A stretch of 64,000 nt of DNA. Origin: Tribonema minus (Eukaryota > Sar > Xanthophyceae > Tribonematales > Tribonemataceae). Every line of letters begins with the position of its first letter. Within the stretch, counting starts at the first letter, position 1. The notes below the pieces were generated by a model, which was not told the origin of the DNA, ran no database searches, and saw nothing but the letters and a program-made list of their open reading frames with translations. The DNA lies in NCBI GenBank assembly GCA_017506865.1, contig JAFCMP010000010.1:124001-188000 (forward strand), in the 5' to 3' direction. Made by a program: the position numbers and the translations under genes. Below are positions 1-10,616 of the stretch, one piece after another.

Positions 1-851
1 TGCGGCGGCGCCACCGGTTTGAGCCACCGTTCATCGCCCAACGCTTCAAACAGCCACCCGCTTCGCCCGCAGCTGTCCCTATCGGCAGAAATCTGCGCGC
101 ACAGCAGTGCAGGCGACAGTGCTGTCAGCTGAAGTCCGCGCGATTGCGGGACGGCGCACGTACCCACGCGCTGACCCGCATGGGCACCTAATGGGGGCTA
201 GTGCTGGATCTGCATGGCATTTGCGGTGGCGCTGGCGAGTACGGCATGCTCAAGAAATACGACGCGCCGACGTCAAACGGCCTCGACTGTGTGCCGCGCG
301 GCACCGGTACCGGCGACCCGGCGAAGGAGAGCAGCAGCGGCAGCGCCGGCGGCAGCGCTGGCGCGCCGCGCGTGTGCGTGCGGACGTGCTCTGAAGTGCA
401 GCCGCCTGCCGGCGGCAGCCATCGCCGACGGCACATAGACGAGTTGTTGTATGTAGCATTTGGTGCAACTTCGTAGTCCGCGTCCGGTTGAGCACCCGTT
501 CGCACATGCGCCGCGGGGTTTGGCCGCACTTTGCTTGAAGCTGCCGAATGCTAGGTGAGTGGTGGCACAAGGCGGCGTGCAACTGATCATGGCTGGGCGC
601 TGCACCAAACGCGGTACTGAGCAATGCAGCATCCTGGACAGCCGCTGGTGCACGGCCAATTGTGAGAACGCGCTGGCAGGCGCAGCGCCTGTAAGCTGCG
701 TCGCTGCAGTGCAATGCTCGGGAAGCACAAGACAGTACAACCCTGCGTGCAGCCTGACGTGTTCTTGTAAGCACAGCGGCGACACGCGGCGCGGCGGCGT
801 GCGACACGATGCACAGCAAAATTCAAGAATGAGCTTCGCTCGGTGACTCGC
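1..851. other. Unresolved left edge
   Basis: No gene can be assigned with confidence. On the minus strand this should contain either further exons or the 3' end of the C2-like gene, because its last recognised exon (852-930) ends with a GC splice donor rather than a stop. On the plus strand an open frame from about 199 to a TAG at 474-476 is rich in Gly and Ser and could be the last exon of a gene entering from the left, but the opposite strand is also open there, so strand choice is not secure. Confidence 0.3.
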
Positions 852-3800
852 CTTGATATACACAATGCCGTCGCTGACGTCCTCCAGCCGCTCCTCGGAC
901 TTTAGCAGCTCGCCGAGCGACATCTTGTTGCTGCAGCCGACGAGAGCGACATACACGAACCGGACGTCATTCACGTGCAGAGCACTGCTGTGTGTGGCTA
1001 GGCCACAGCACGGAGCGCGCAGAAAACAGCGCCGTCACAAGGGCACACCCCCGCAACTCGTGACCATCATCTGTTGTTCAGTGGCAAACACGTTTGCTCG
1101 CAAACAAGCTCTCATCATCAGTTTATCCGCGAGGTGCAGCCGCAACATGAGGGGCTTTGCACGTGTGCTGCGCAAACACGCAGGATACAGCGGCATGGCG
1201 CATCACCACCGGGTGCTCACTTTGTTTTCGGCGCGTCCCAAGACGGCTCCTTGCACAGGACGGCCCCTCCCCTGCGCGTGACGCGGTAGTAGAACTCGCC
1301 GACTTCGCGCTTGAAGCACGCATTCTCCACCCAGAAGCACTCCACGACGAGCTGGCTCCCACCCTGTCGCATGCGTGCGAGCGCGGCGGACACAGCGGCG
1401 GCACACGCATCAGCTGATGCTTGCTGCACTGGCACGGATACGCGGCGCGGTTGGCGCAGAAGCAGCGGCCTCGCAGTGGCGGGCTACGCACGACGGGATG
1501 GAGCTGCCCCACTTCAAGTTGTTCACTTCTTCAAGTGCAACAGAGGGCGTCAAGTGTGCTAGGGCTCCGCTCAGTGTTGAACAGTGCGCGCACGGCTCAA
1601 ACGTTGAACCTAGCGCGGGCGCTGCGCGCTTGTTGTCCAAAAATGTCGCTCACAGCAAGCGCCGCGGTGTGAATGCGCCGGGGCGGGCGAGCACACTGCT
1701 CAGCATCAGTGCTCAGTACCAGTGAGCATCAGCTGACCCACGCAGAGGAGGTCCATAACCTGGTCGCAACACTGCAGCGCAAGGGCACCCAAGAGTGCGA
1801 TGGCGCGAACAGCTGCCGAATTTCAAGCAGAGATGCTGCTAACAGAGGCCTTTGTCAGCGCTACAGCGAGCACCGCCAACACGCCGGCAGTCATGCAGCC
1901 GCTGCGATGCTCACCATGGGCAGCGTGATCTTGTCATGGCACACGATGTCGTTGGTCAGTGGGACTATGGCTGTACCGAGCGGCGGCCCGTCGATTGCTG
2001 TTGTGGAGACCACCTAGCGTGCGCACACAGGGGGGAGGGGGGGGGGGGGGGGGGGTGGGGGTCAATTGTGAAGTGGGAGGAGGGGGAAGCGCCAGCGAGG
2101 CTTTGCTGGTGCACATTGATTGCCCATCTTGGTAAAGCAGACACCAGTGATTCAAGAGGGAGTGATCAGAGGTTAAGGGATGGGGGGCTGTGGCAGACGC
2201 GACTGGCTGCACTGTTGAAAACTGCGCTTGGCATTAACGAATTATCCCTTCATAGAACATGGGAGTTGAAGGTTGAAATCAAGTGCTTCACTTACTTCCA
2301 ACAGCAAATGGTAACACACACAATGTAGCCCGCGGCTTTTTGGGACTGAATTAGCACGCCACGGGCCAGCGGTAGCAGCACGAGACTCAATATCTGAACT
2401 GGACCCGCATGGAGCGCCATCCATCATCACAAGACTAGCTGAGCATCACCGCCCCCTACACCACAACGCTCCGCAAGTGCCGCTGCCGTGCAGTCTGTCG
2501 CCCTCACCTCTACAGCGACAGTGTCGTGCGGCTCCGTGACGGTGACCAGGAATGCCTCGAAGCGGTGCGCAAAGCACCCGCAGAGGTCGCCGGGGAGCGC
2601 CGCGTCCCGGACGAGCGCCGTGGGTCCCCCCAACTGCCATCGCGCGCGCAGTGAAACGGCGGCGGCGACGAGTGAATTCGCTGATGGCGGCGAATTTGCG
2701 CATAAGGAACAAGTACGGTAGGCACAAGAGCGGCAGCAGCACGCGCCGCACGCGCGCACACTGGCGCCGGGCGGTGCGCTTGCGTGCATCAGCCAGCCGC
2801 GTGTGATCGGCTGTACGCGATTGGAGCGGACGCGACAGGCGCGCTTCAGGTATGAGGCCGCGATTCAGCACGCCGCCGCCGCTCGTGAGATCAACTTGCC
2901 ATCGCATGAAGCTGCGTGCGGCATAGCCAGCACCGGGGGGGGGGGCGGCGACCGTTGCTCTATGCAGCATCGGTCGTTGCAGATTGAACGCAAGTGGGGG
3001 TGTCGCAGGGGATGCTTGCTGCGCAGGCCTCTCTGCAGAGGTCTGACACCGTCGCTTTCGTCCATGCTGCCAGCTATCATGCGGCGCTAACGAGTGTCCC
3101 AAACCTGAATGCCAATAAACGCGCCACGGTGGGCACTCTGTCATGAGGCTCCTGAGATGTCAACTGACCCCTTCGCGTAACCAGCAAAAAAGCAACCAAC
3201 AGCTCAGTACATACCACTATATATGCCTTGCTAATGCGCTGCAGGCAACAATCAGTCCTCGGCTCATCTTCCATAATTCTCAAGCTGCAATATCGCGCAA
3301 AAGCATCTCTTTGACACTGCAAACGGCACACACGCACCTGATGCGCTCCGCCGGTTGTGGCGTTAGTCACGCGCACCGCGACCCTCCCCACCTCCCCCCC
3401 CGCCGCCCCCTCGCCCCCCCCCGCCACCGGCAGCCCCGTCCCGCCGTGCACCCTCAGGTACAGCTGCCGCGGCCACACCGGCGCCGCCTTTGGTCGCATC
3501 CACGCCAGCGGCGACCAATTCTCCTTCTGAATGGCCTTGACGGCAGCGGCCTGCTGGTCGCGCACGCGGCGCACGGGGAGCGACGCCCCCTGGCACTCCG
3601 CCGGCGGCGGCGAGGCCTGAGAGGCACGGCAGCGGTGCATGCGAGCGGTGCGTGACGCGTGAGCCAAAAAACCCCATGGCCGGTGCCAAAACGTGAGTCT
3701 GCTGCGTAGCGCGGCCGCCCGCCGCGCCGCCGCGCGCACGCTCCTTGACAGCGTCGCGCTGCTTCGGCGGTGAGCGCAATTTTTGGCCTGCGGCCTGCTG

Positions 3801-4743
3801 CCGTACACTGCGCAGGGTCGGCTGCGGGACGTACCTCTCGTGCGGAAGACTGCGCCTCGCGCGCCCTCGCCAGGGCCCTCTCCGCGCGATCGGCGGCGAC
3901 GTCCGCGTCCGCTGCCTGCGCCCGCAGCTGCGACGGCGTTCTGCGAGGCGGCGGCAGTTTGCGTGTGGCGGCAGGGATGAGAGAGCATGTGATACCTAGC
4001 ATGCCGCACGCAGGCGTATTCCCTCGTGGCAAATGAGTGTTTGATGACAACTTCAGATTGTACTGCCGCACAGGCGACATCAAACTTGTAGAGGAAGTGA
4101 ACAAATTTGTGGTCAAACTGGATTGACTGTATGTGAATTGCGACCACCCTCCAAGACGCCAATGTCATTGATGTCATTGCATGCTCTGCTGACCTGCCGT
4201 TATGCTCTGAGCCTGCCCCGCTCGAAGCGCTGAACTTGGCACGGAGATGTAAGCTGTTGTCTGCTGCCATCGCCTGTGAATATGCAGCAGTGGGAGAGGT
4301 GTGCGTCGCACACGAGAACGCGGGAAGACACATGGATCTGAGGCTGGTGACCACTATCGATGCCTGACACACCAATAAGACACCACTCAATAAGACACCA
4401 CTCACGACACCATATGCACAGCAAATTTATCAGCACTTTGCAACAACGCAAACCAAATGAGGCCGGCCAACTGCTATGTACACAACCAGGCTCCTCGTGA
4501 ATTGTAACAAGAACGCAGCAGCAATTCTGAGCTCGTTAGCAATGAGATAAGTGAAATGTTACACGAACGTCATGTTGAACAACATAAGCGAAGCACTGCA
4601 CACACAGCGCACATAGCAGCAAGCCGAATTGATTTGATAGCTTCGAGCGTACAAATCACCTTGTCGGCTCTCTTGTGGGCTGCCTGCGCTGCATGCCGCA
4701 GCTCCAGGCTAGAGGCCAGCAGAGCGCCGATGCTATCCTCCAT
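852..4743 (-). CDS. Coiled-coil and C2-like domain protein, 3' end unresolved
   Basis: Eight exons join without breaking frame: 4660-4743, 3835-3927, 3693-3758, 3452-3616, 2508-2633, 1915-2013, 1221-1363 and 852-930 (285 codons). The ATG at 4743 opens the first exon. Residues 1-60 are helical and Ala/Arg/Glu rich, reading as a coiled coil. Exons 4-7 resemble a beta-rich C2-like module: WPRQLYLR begins a strand, then FEAFLVTVTEPHDTVAVEV, then PLGTAIVPL, matching the alternating strands and the late G-x-A-x-x-x-L of C2 folds. C2 domains usually bind membranes, often with Ca2+, but the acidic Ca2+-loop residues are not evident, so a Ca2+-independent role is likelier. The last visible donor is AAG|GCGAGT, a GC donor, so more exons should lie to the left. 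The 3693 donor is weak. Family assignment is tentative; the exon chain is better supported than the function. Confidence 0.55.
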
Positions 4744-4897
4744 CCCGCCTTCACAGGCTCACGTGTACTGCGGACTGCGGTCTACGTAGGTAGGTATGGA
4801 AAGCAACGAACTTCAAACGTCACGTAAGTTCAAGTTCAATTTGATTTAGGATTGTGTTTCTCACAATTTGGTTCAGTTGACGGGGAGCAAGCTAAGG
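4744..4897. promoter_or_regulatory. Short divergent promoter region
   Basis: Only 154 bp separate the start codons of the minus-strand C2-like gene (4743) and the plus-strand peroxiredoxin-like gene (4898). Both 5' leaders and core promoters must fit here or overlap the coding starts, so a shared bidirectional promoter is the simplest reading. It contains the run ACTTCAAACGTCACG followed by AAGTTCAAGTTCAA, a motif type also found upstream of the 13.63-kb gene. No TATA box is clear. Confidence 0.5.
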
Positions 4898-7800
4898 ATG
4901 CCGTCGTCATCTCGACCTAGGACCTCCTCGTGGCTCTTGCTGCTGCTGTCGCTGTCGCCGGCGGCGTCGTCAGCCTGGGCATTTGTACCCAGCGCGCCAG
5001 CTTTTGGCCGTGCTCTCGGCCCGTCTTCGCTGCGCCTGGCTACTTCGGAAAGCCCAGCTGCCGATGCCGCTGCGACAAGCGGCAGCGATGCCGTGTCATA
5101 TGAGACACTGCAGGAGCTGCGCCTATTCAGAGCCGCGGACGGAACTCAGGTATGTGTAGCAAAAGTGTCTGCGCGCTGGCGTGGTATGAGAGTGAAGCCT
5201 GTTGACGGCTTTCGGGTCTTTCTGCTGCATAGCTACCCTCAGCCATTTGCGTGGTGCACGTTTTCTGCCGACAGTAGCGTCTCCAGTATGTTAGCTTCTA
5301 TGCTTACTTCTCACGTGGTCTGGAGCCTCGGACACCTGTCATGTTCGCTGCCTGATGCCCAAGTGCCGTTGTCGATGCCTCCTTCCCTTTGCCGCAAGGT
5401 GGCTCTAGGGTCTCTATGGGGAGAGCACGACACGGCCGTGGTGGCCTTCCTCAGGGTGAGTTCGTGGCAACATCATTGAGTAGGACAACCAAACAACAAC
5501 AAGAAAGCTCTCGTCCTCGGCTCTGCCAAAGACTGGCCTAAGCTCATAAATTTAGGGCAGGAAAAGGTAAGCTGCCTACATACGCCCTGCTAATCTTGTG
5601 GTAGATTTGCCTCACAATCGCATGCTCTCGGCCTGTGCACTCAATGATGGCGTCAAAACCTCAGCACAGTTTATGCAGGAACCTCATGACCGAATCTCCT
5701 CGAATGCGGCTGCCTCGTTAACTACGAGCAGACTGCCATCTGTAGGTGATTTAACTTCTGGTAATATTATTACAGTACATGCCGGCCCCTGATTAAAGTG
5801 ATCATGAGGGCTGGGGCCGTGCCAATGCCTGCGTGGACATACTGAACTGAGGCGCGCATTGAAAACACACGCACACACACGCTTGCACACCTGCCCTGTG
5901 TTACGCAGCAGTAAGGGACGACGTCGCGACAACAGGGGATTCAGTCAGAGCCGAAGCCACGAGACTCAAGCACGGACGTGCACAGAGTATTTAGGTCACT
6001 GCTTGCTCCACATCATTTGTGTGCCAGAAGCTTTGGGTGTCTGAGCAAAGGTAGACCGGTTGCATTGCATACACAAGTAGCATCAGACTGCATTGCATGC
6101 CGCAGCGCCCGCTCCACCACATTTGACATGCCTCCTGCATGCAGGGAAGCTGTCCATTTGCTTCACGATAAAGACTTGACACAGTCACACGAACTGAAGA
6201 TCATTGGGGCGCCAGTGGGCATATTGTTTGTGCTGCACGGGACGTGCGTGCTCCGCTGCACCAGCAATCATCGCACCATGCCTCTGCTGCTCTCACCTTC
6301 TGTTGCGATGGTTTTGTCTGCGTGTTGTGCAATGCCACCACCGCACCAATATCCTTGGCCCACGCTGCATCGGCCTCTACTCACGCACGTGTGCTGGGTG
6401 GTGCACTGCACAATGTTGCACACCCCAGCATTTTGGCTGCCCCATGTGAGTGCAACTGCAGTTAATCTGCCTTCGTAGTATCAAGTGCTGAAGCGATCGA
6501 TCTACTTCAAAAGGCAGCCATGAAATGTGAACCATCAGTGTGCACAGCCAATTGTGGCCTTGGAATTTGCGTCGTGTAGCTGTTATAAGTGGACTTCACG
6601 ATACACGGGCGAGCTGCTGCCACCTGCCACACACGCACATGGGCACAACAACCACAAGCAATATTTCCTGGTATGGTGCTGCAGCATGGTACTCAATTGT
6701 AAATACGGTGGGGTAGACCTCATTTTTCTTCACGTTTCTGTACACTACAGCATGACGGCATACTGCTGGGCGCTGCGTACACACTGGAGCCAGCGGCCGC
6801 AGCACGCGTTGCGTCAAAAGACAATCACGTTTTCTGCAGCTGCCGTGAATATCAAACGACCCTGACACATGGCTGACGCAAACAAACTGCCTGTGAAGTC
6901 CAATGCGAAGGCATCACGTGGTGCTCCTGCGGCTTGCGCCTGCTTGTGCAGCTGCTGGGACCTGGCACTGCAGCTCAAGAAAGACTGGGCTCCACGGCTC
7001 GACTGGTCGAAGCTGATCGTTGTGGGAATCGGTAGGTCAAAGTTGCATGCAAAATTACACAGCAGCCTGTCCACAGGAGTCGTCGACACACCTACAGAGC
7101 CTTGACCATTTTCAACAAAGAACTGGACTGTGAAGACATCTTGCACATTGTCAATTTCATGCCTGACTGCATGCAATTTGACGATTCAACATAAGACCTG
7201 CCTCATGGTGTCATGATTGATATTGCATGCTGCAGCACGGCAGGTCTGTCAACGATTCATAACTACAAATGCTGTCACAGCAGGGAAATGCGGCCACATC
7301 ATGTCAGTTACCGTTATGTGGCTGTGCTTGCACCATCCATAGTCAGAGCCATTTGATGGCCTTGCAGCAAGGTTACGCCATCGTGACATGTGTTGCATGA
7401 TGTATGCGTTACCCTCTGCTTGCAGGCACGCCAGACAAGGCAGCAAAGTTTGGCAAGGCCCTGGACTTCCCAATCAAGCTGCTTTACTGCGACCCTGACA
7501 CCAGCGCATACACCGCAACAGGCATGATCTACGGTACTGGCGAAGGGTGAGGCGCCTACAGTCAGCGACATTGGTTGTGCGTTTGTTGACATGTGTTGCT
7601 GATATGGCAAATCCACCTGTGGCAACGCCAATAATACTGCCACTGTTAAATGAGTAAGGGCAGGGAGCACACTACACCGAAAAGATGCCTTGATCCCGTC
7701 CACAACCATTGTACGGTATATCCCATGGCATTGCACTCTGCAAGGGTTATCGGTCAAGTCGTTACACTGTACATATGTCACGAATTCAGCATGACATTGG

Positions 7801-8592
7801 CTGGCTGTTCTTTGCATCCATAGCGCCAAATGAGCAATGCCTTTGTCTTTGTGTCTGTGCGCGCATGCAGGTACCTGTCTTTTCAGACGCTCACCAGCTG
7901 CGGCACGCGCACTCGGCCGCACATGGATGAAGCCATGCGCAGATACATCAAAATTGACCCAGACAAGCCGGAATACGTCAATCAGCAGGTACGCACCAGC
8001 ACTATTGCCACCTGAAATTCAAGACGTTTTGTGACTACACCTTCAGCGTCGCATGTGTAGCCTTCAAGCGTACTCATAACAAGCATTCACCAATTTGAGC
8101 ATGATGCTCTGAGAGATGCAGCAGCTGACGGCTGCGTACGTCTCCCAGGGTGTTGTCTGCCGTGTCCTCAATGGTAGATGCGACTTTCAAGCATGCCAGC
8201 ACTCGTTTGCCCGTCCTGAGTTCACTGATGTACCTTTGTGCAAGTGCAACATGACCAAAGAGCACTCATATGAGCTACACATAGCCTACTACCTTGACAC
8301 GCTGTTGGTAAGTGAGAGACACACAAGACCTTCAATCTTGGCAGAGGCAGCGGTAATGCCGCCATCAGATATTGCCCGTGTGTGAGCGTGAAAGCGCGGC
8401 CGATATGTGTCAGCGCCTCTCGTGTCAGTGCAGTCACATGCACCCATGACGCCGCGCAACACCGTGTCGCTGCAGGGCGGTGTCTTGGCCTTCAAGGGGC
8501 GCGAACTGGCGTTTGTGCACCGTGACCAGGGGCCGGGTATGCATGCAGACCTGCCTGACGTACTGGAGGCCATCGGGCAGAGCGCGTGGTAG
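4898..8592 (+). CDS. Plastid-targeted PRXL2/AhpC-TSA-like peroxiredoxin
   Basis: Seven exons (4898-5149, 5399-5455, 6429-6445, 6952-7031, 7426-7546, 7871-7988, 8476-8592) give a 253-residue protein with all phases consistent. Residues 1-30 are a signal peptide with a Leu-rich core ending SSAWAFVP, the ASAFAP-type signal/transit junction of red secondary plastids, followed by a Ser/Ala transit region to about residue 65. The mature part matches the PRXL2 family (AhpC/TSA antioxidant, thioredoxin fold): strand AVVAFLRHFG, redox motif C107-P-I-C110 followed by WDLA, then KLIVVGIGTP, an L-Y-C-D-P turn and a terminal GVLAFKGRELAFVHRDQG. The likely role is thiol-dependent reduction of peroxides or disulfides in the plastid. 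Oddly, exon 3 is only 17 nt (HFGCP plus two bases) and carries the first active-site Cys. The ATG at 4898 is chosen because it starts the signal peptide. Confidence 0.85.
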
Positions 8593-10616
8593 ACAGTGTG
8601 GCGCTACCGAAGTGCATCGGGGTGTATCAAATGTCTGCTGACACCAAAGCAGGTCGGCATCTGCAGCCCATCAGTGACTGGACAACTGCGGTCATACTCC
8701 CTGTATATCAGCCATAAGCCGCTGTCACTGCAAAGCTGCTGCACCACACGCAGAGGGTTTCACGCAATGAGGATTGCGTACTACGAAGTACTTCTATATA
8801 CTTTGCAGATGGACGTCTGAAATCCAGCATGCAGGTAGCACATGCGTGCATGTAGCCGACTGCTCCGCTGCTGGCCCTTATTTTTGCTTCAGCGGGTGAG
8901 CTGTGCAGAGGAACGATTCATTTGTACATCCTTAGCCTAGTCAACGCCCCTCAAGAAAGCAGGGTTTGATATGGCGAACGATGAAGCCTTCATGCAGCGA
9001 AAAGCATGCATGTGCCAGCATGCGGGACGAGCTGACCTGGATGTGGTCACCATGTGCATCACTAGTTTGTAGCTTGTCAAATAAAACACACTTGGAGCTA
9101 TCATTACAACGAAGCTGCGTGTGTTCATCATTGATGTTGTGCGGCCATGCCTGAGATTTCCTGGAAAGCATGCGTAGAATCAATCAACAGTAAAGGCGAC
9201 TGCATGACTGATGCATGCTGTAGGTCGCAGATGCTTCAGATGCGGCAGCACTCAGCAACCGCACTGTATGTGCATGATTAAGTGGGGCGCCAGTATGTGT
9301 GCACCCAGGTGTTCTCGATACAGCACGTCACGGTACCTGTACGATACCGATCGTATGTGTTGGTCGTACAGGTACCGAGCTGCGTTGTATCGACAACACC
9401 TGGGCGCGCACATGTGACGAGTGAAAAAGCTGGTGCACGTTAGAGGCGGGTAAGGCAGATATAACGGCGCTGTTGGCAACGGGCAGCGCAAGTTTTGCTC
9501 TTCAGGTGGGCACGGCAGCAATGACCGTTTGTCAAGGTCGCGGCGGGTCGGTAGCAAGTTATGAGACTGCTCCGATGAGAGATTGATCGCCTCACCTGGC
9601 ACTGACACGAGTAGGCTGCAGTTTACCAGGCTGCGAGGTTTCAAGTCACAGCAACGGCTCACAAAGTATACAAGGAAGGTGACGAAACAGTTGTACTACC
9701 TAGACAAAGACTCAAAATGGTTGTTCCGGCACTTGAGTGAAGCCCATTGTACAAGCAATGCCTTGGTCAAGCTAATGAAAAGTGAAGCTGTGACACCGTT
9801 CTTCTGATGAAGCCCCCCAGCTATGCCCCCTGAATATGCAATGCAAAGCTACTTGAAAAAAGCTCAAGCCTTAAAGCTGGAAGGCCGGCAACATCAGCGA
9901 GGAGAGGGCGTTGTGTAGCAATCTGCCAACGGTCTGAGTATGTCGAGAGCCATCCTCACTTGAAAAGCATGAACTTCTGTTGACCGCGTTCAACCAATCA
10001 CAGCATGGTGTCACAGGGTGCGCAAACACACAAGCTTGGAATTCTTACCTCCAGCGAATAGGGAATAGGGAATCCGCCTGATTCAATTCTGACGCAGGTG
10101 CATGCGGCGATTGGCTGCCCATGCAGGCGCCAGCCAGCCGGCACCATCATCATTGCCTTCATGTGCTTTGCCAAGCGTTAACTTTTGCCGTTGCCGACAC
10201 GCACTGTCATGTACGCGTGCCTTTCACTAACTGTGGTGTGTTGAAGTGAGGTCATGTAGCAGAAACTTGTGTCACCGTCCGCGCATACATGGGTTCCCTA
10301 CATTCTGCCTCATTTTACTGCTTTTGGCCCTGAGCTCCTCATTCGATCGTCACAGAAGGGAAATAATCTGCCTCTTTCAGGAGCCAACTTACGTACTTGC
10401 CCTTTCAAGCAAAACTCATTAGCCTTGCTTTGCAGGCAGAGGTAGCACGAGCACACAAGCAAGCGGGCATCCAGTTTCAGCACTATCGTACCTCACCATC
10501 TCTCCGTTGACGTGCAGTGGCAGCAAGCCGCCAAGCGCAGCAAAAAGACGCACGCACAGCCATGTCTGCTTGAACATCACCCAACGCACACAGAAAGCGA
10601 AGGGCACAAGCCAACC
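8593..10616. other. Intergenic region, 3' and 5' flanks
   Basis: No gene is supported in these 2 kb. They hold an imperfect hairpin (9295-9413) and an AT-richer plus-strand open stretch at 9583-9807 (includes YTRKVTKQLYYLDKDSKW) that has no recognisable domain, start context or splice partners and may be a decayed mobile-element fragment. The segment just before 10617 stays open in frame with the next gene from about 10512, so a longer N-terminus or an upstream exon (acceptor GACGTGCAG near 10516) cannot be excluded. Confidence 0.4.
9295..9413. repeat. Imperfect inverted repeat (hairpin), arms about 55 bp
   Basis: The left arm (about 9295-9350: ATGTGTGCACCCAGGTGTT, then CGATACA, then CGGTACCTGTACGA) is mirrored by the right arm (about 9361-9413: TCGTACAGGTACCG, TGTATCG, AACACCTGGGCGCGCACAT). 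The loop is about 10 nt and mismatches are scattered. It could be a small fold-back transposon or a precursor-like RNA hairpin. No flanking target duplication is convincing. Confidence 0.6.

Noticed and set aside
201-476. Plus-strand frame at the left edge as a confident gene end
   Set aside because: Both strands are open and no domain is recognised, so it is left as an unresolved region.
9583-9807. Plus-strand 74-codon frame rich in Lys and Tyr
   Set aside because: It has no ATG in good context, no splice partners and no recognisable family. It is mentioned only as a possible mobile-element remnant.
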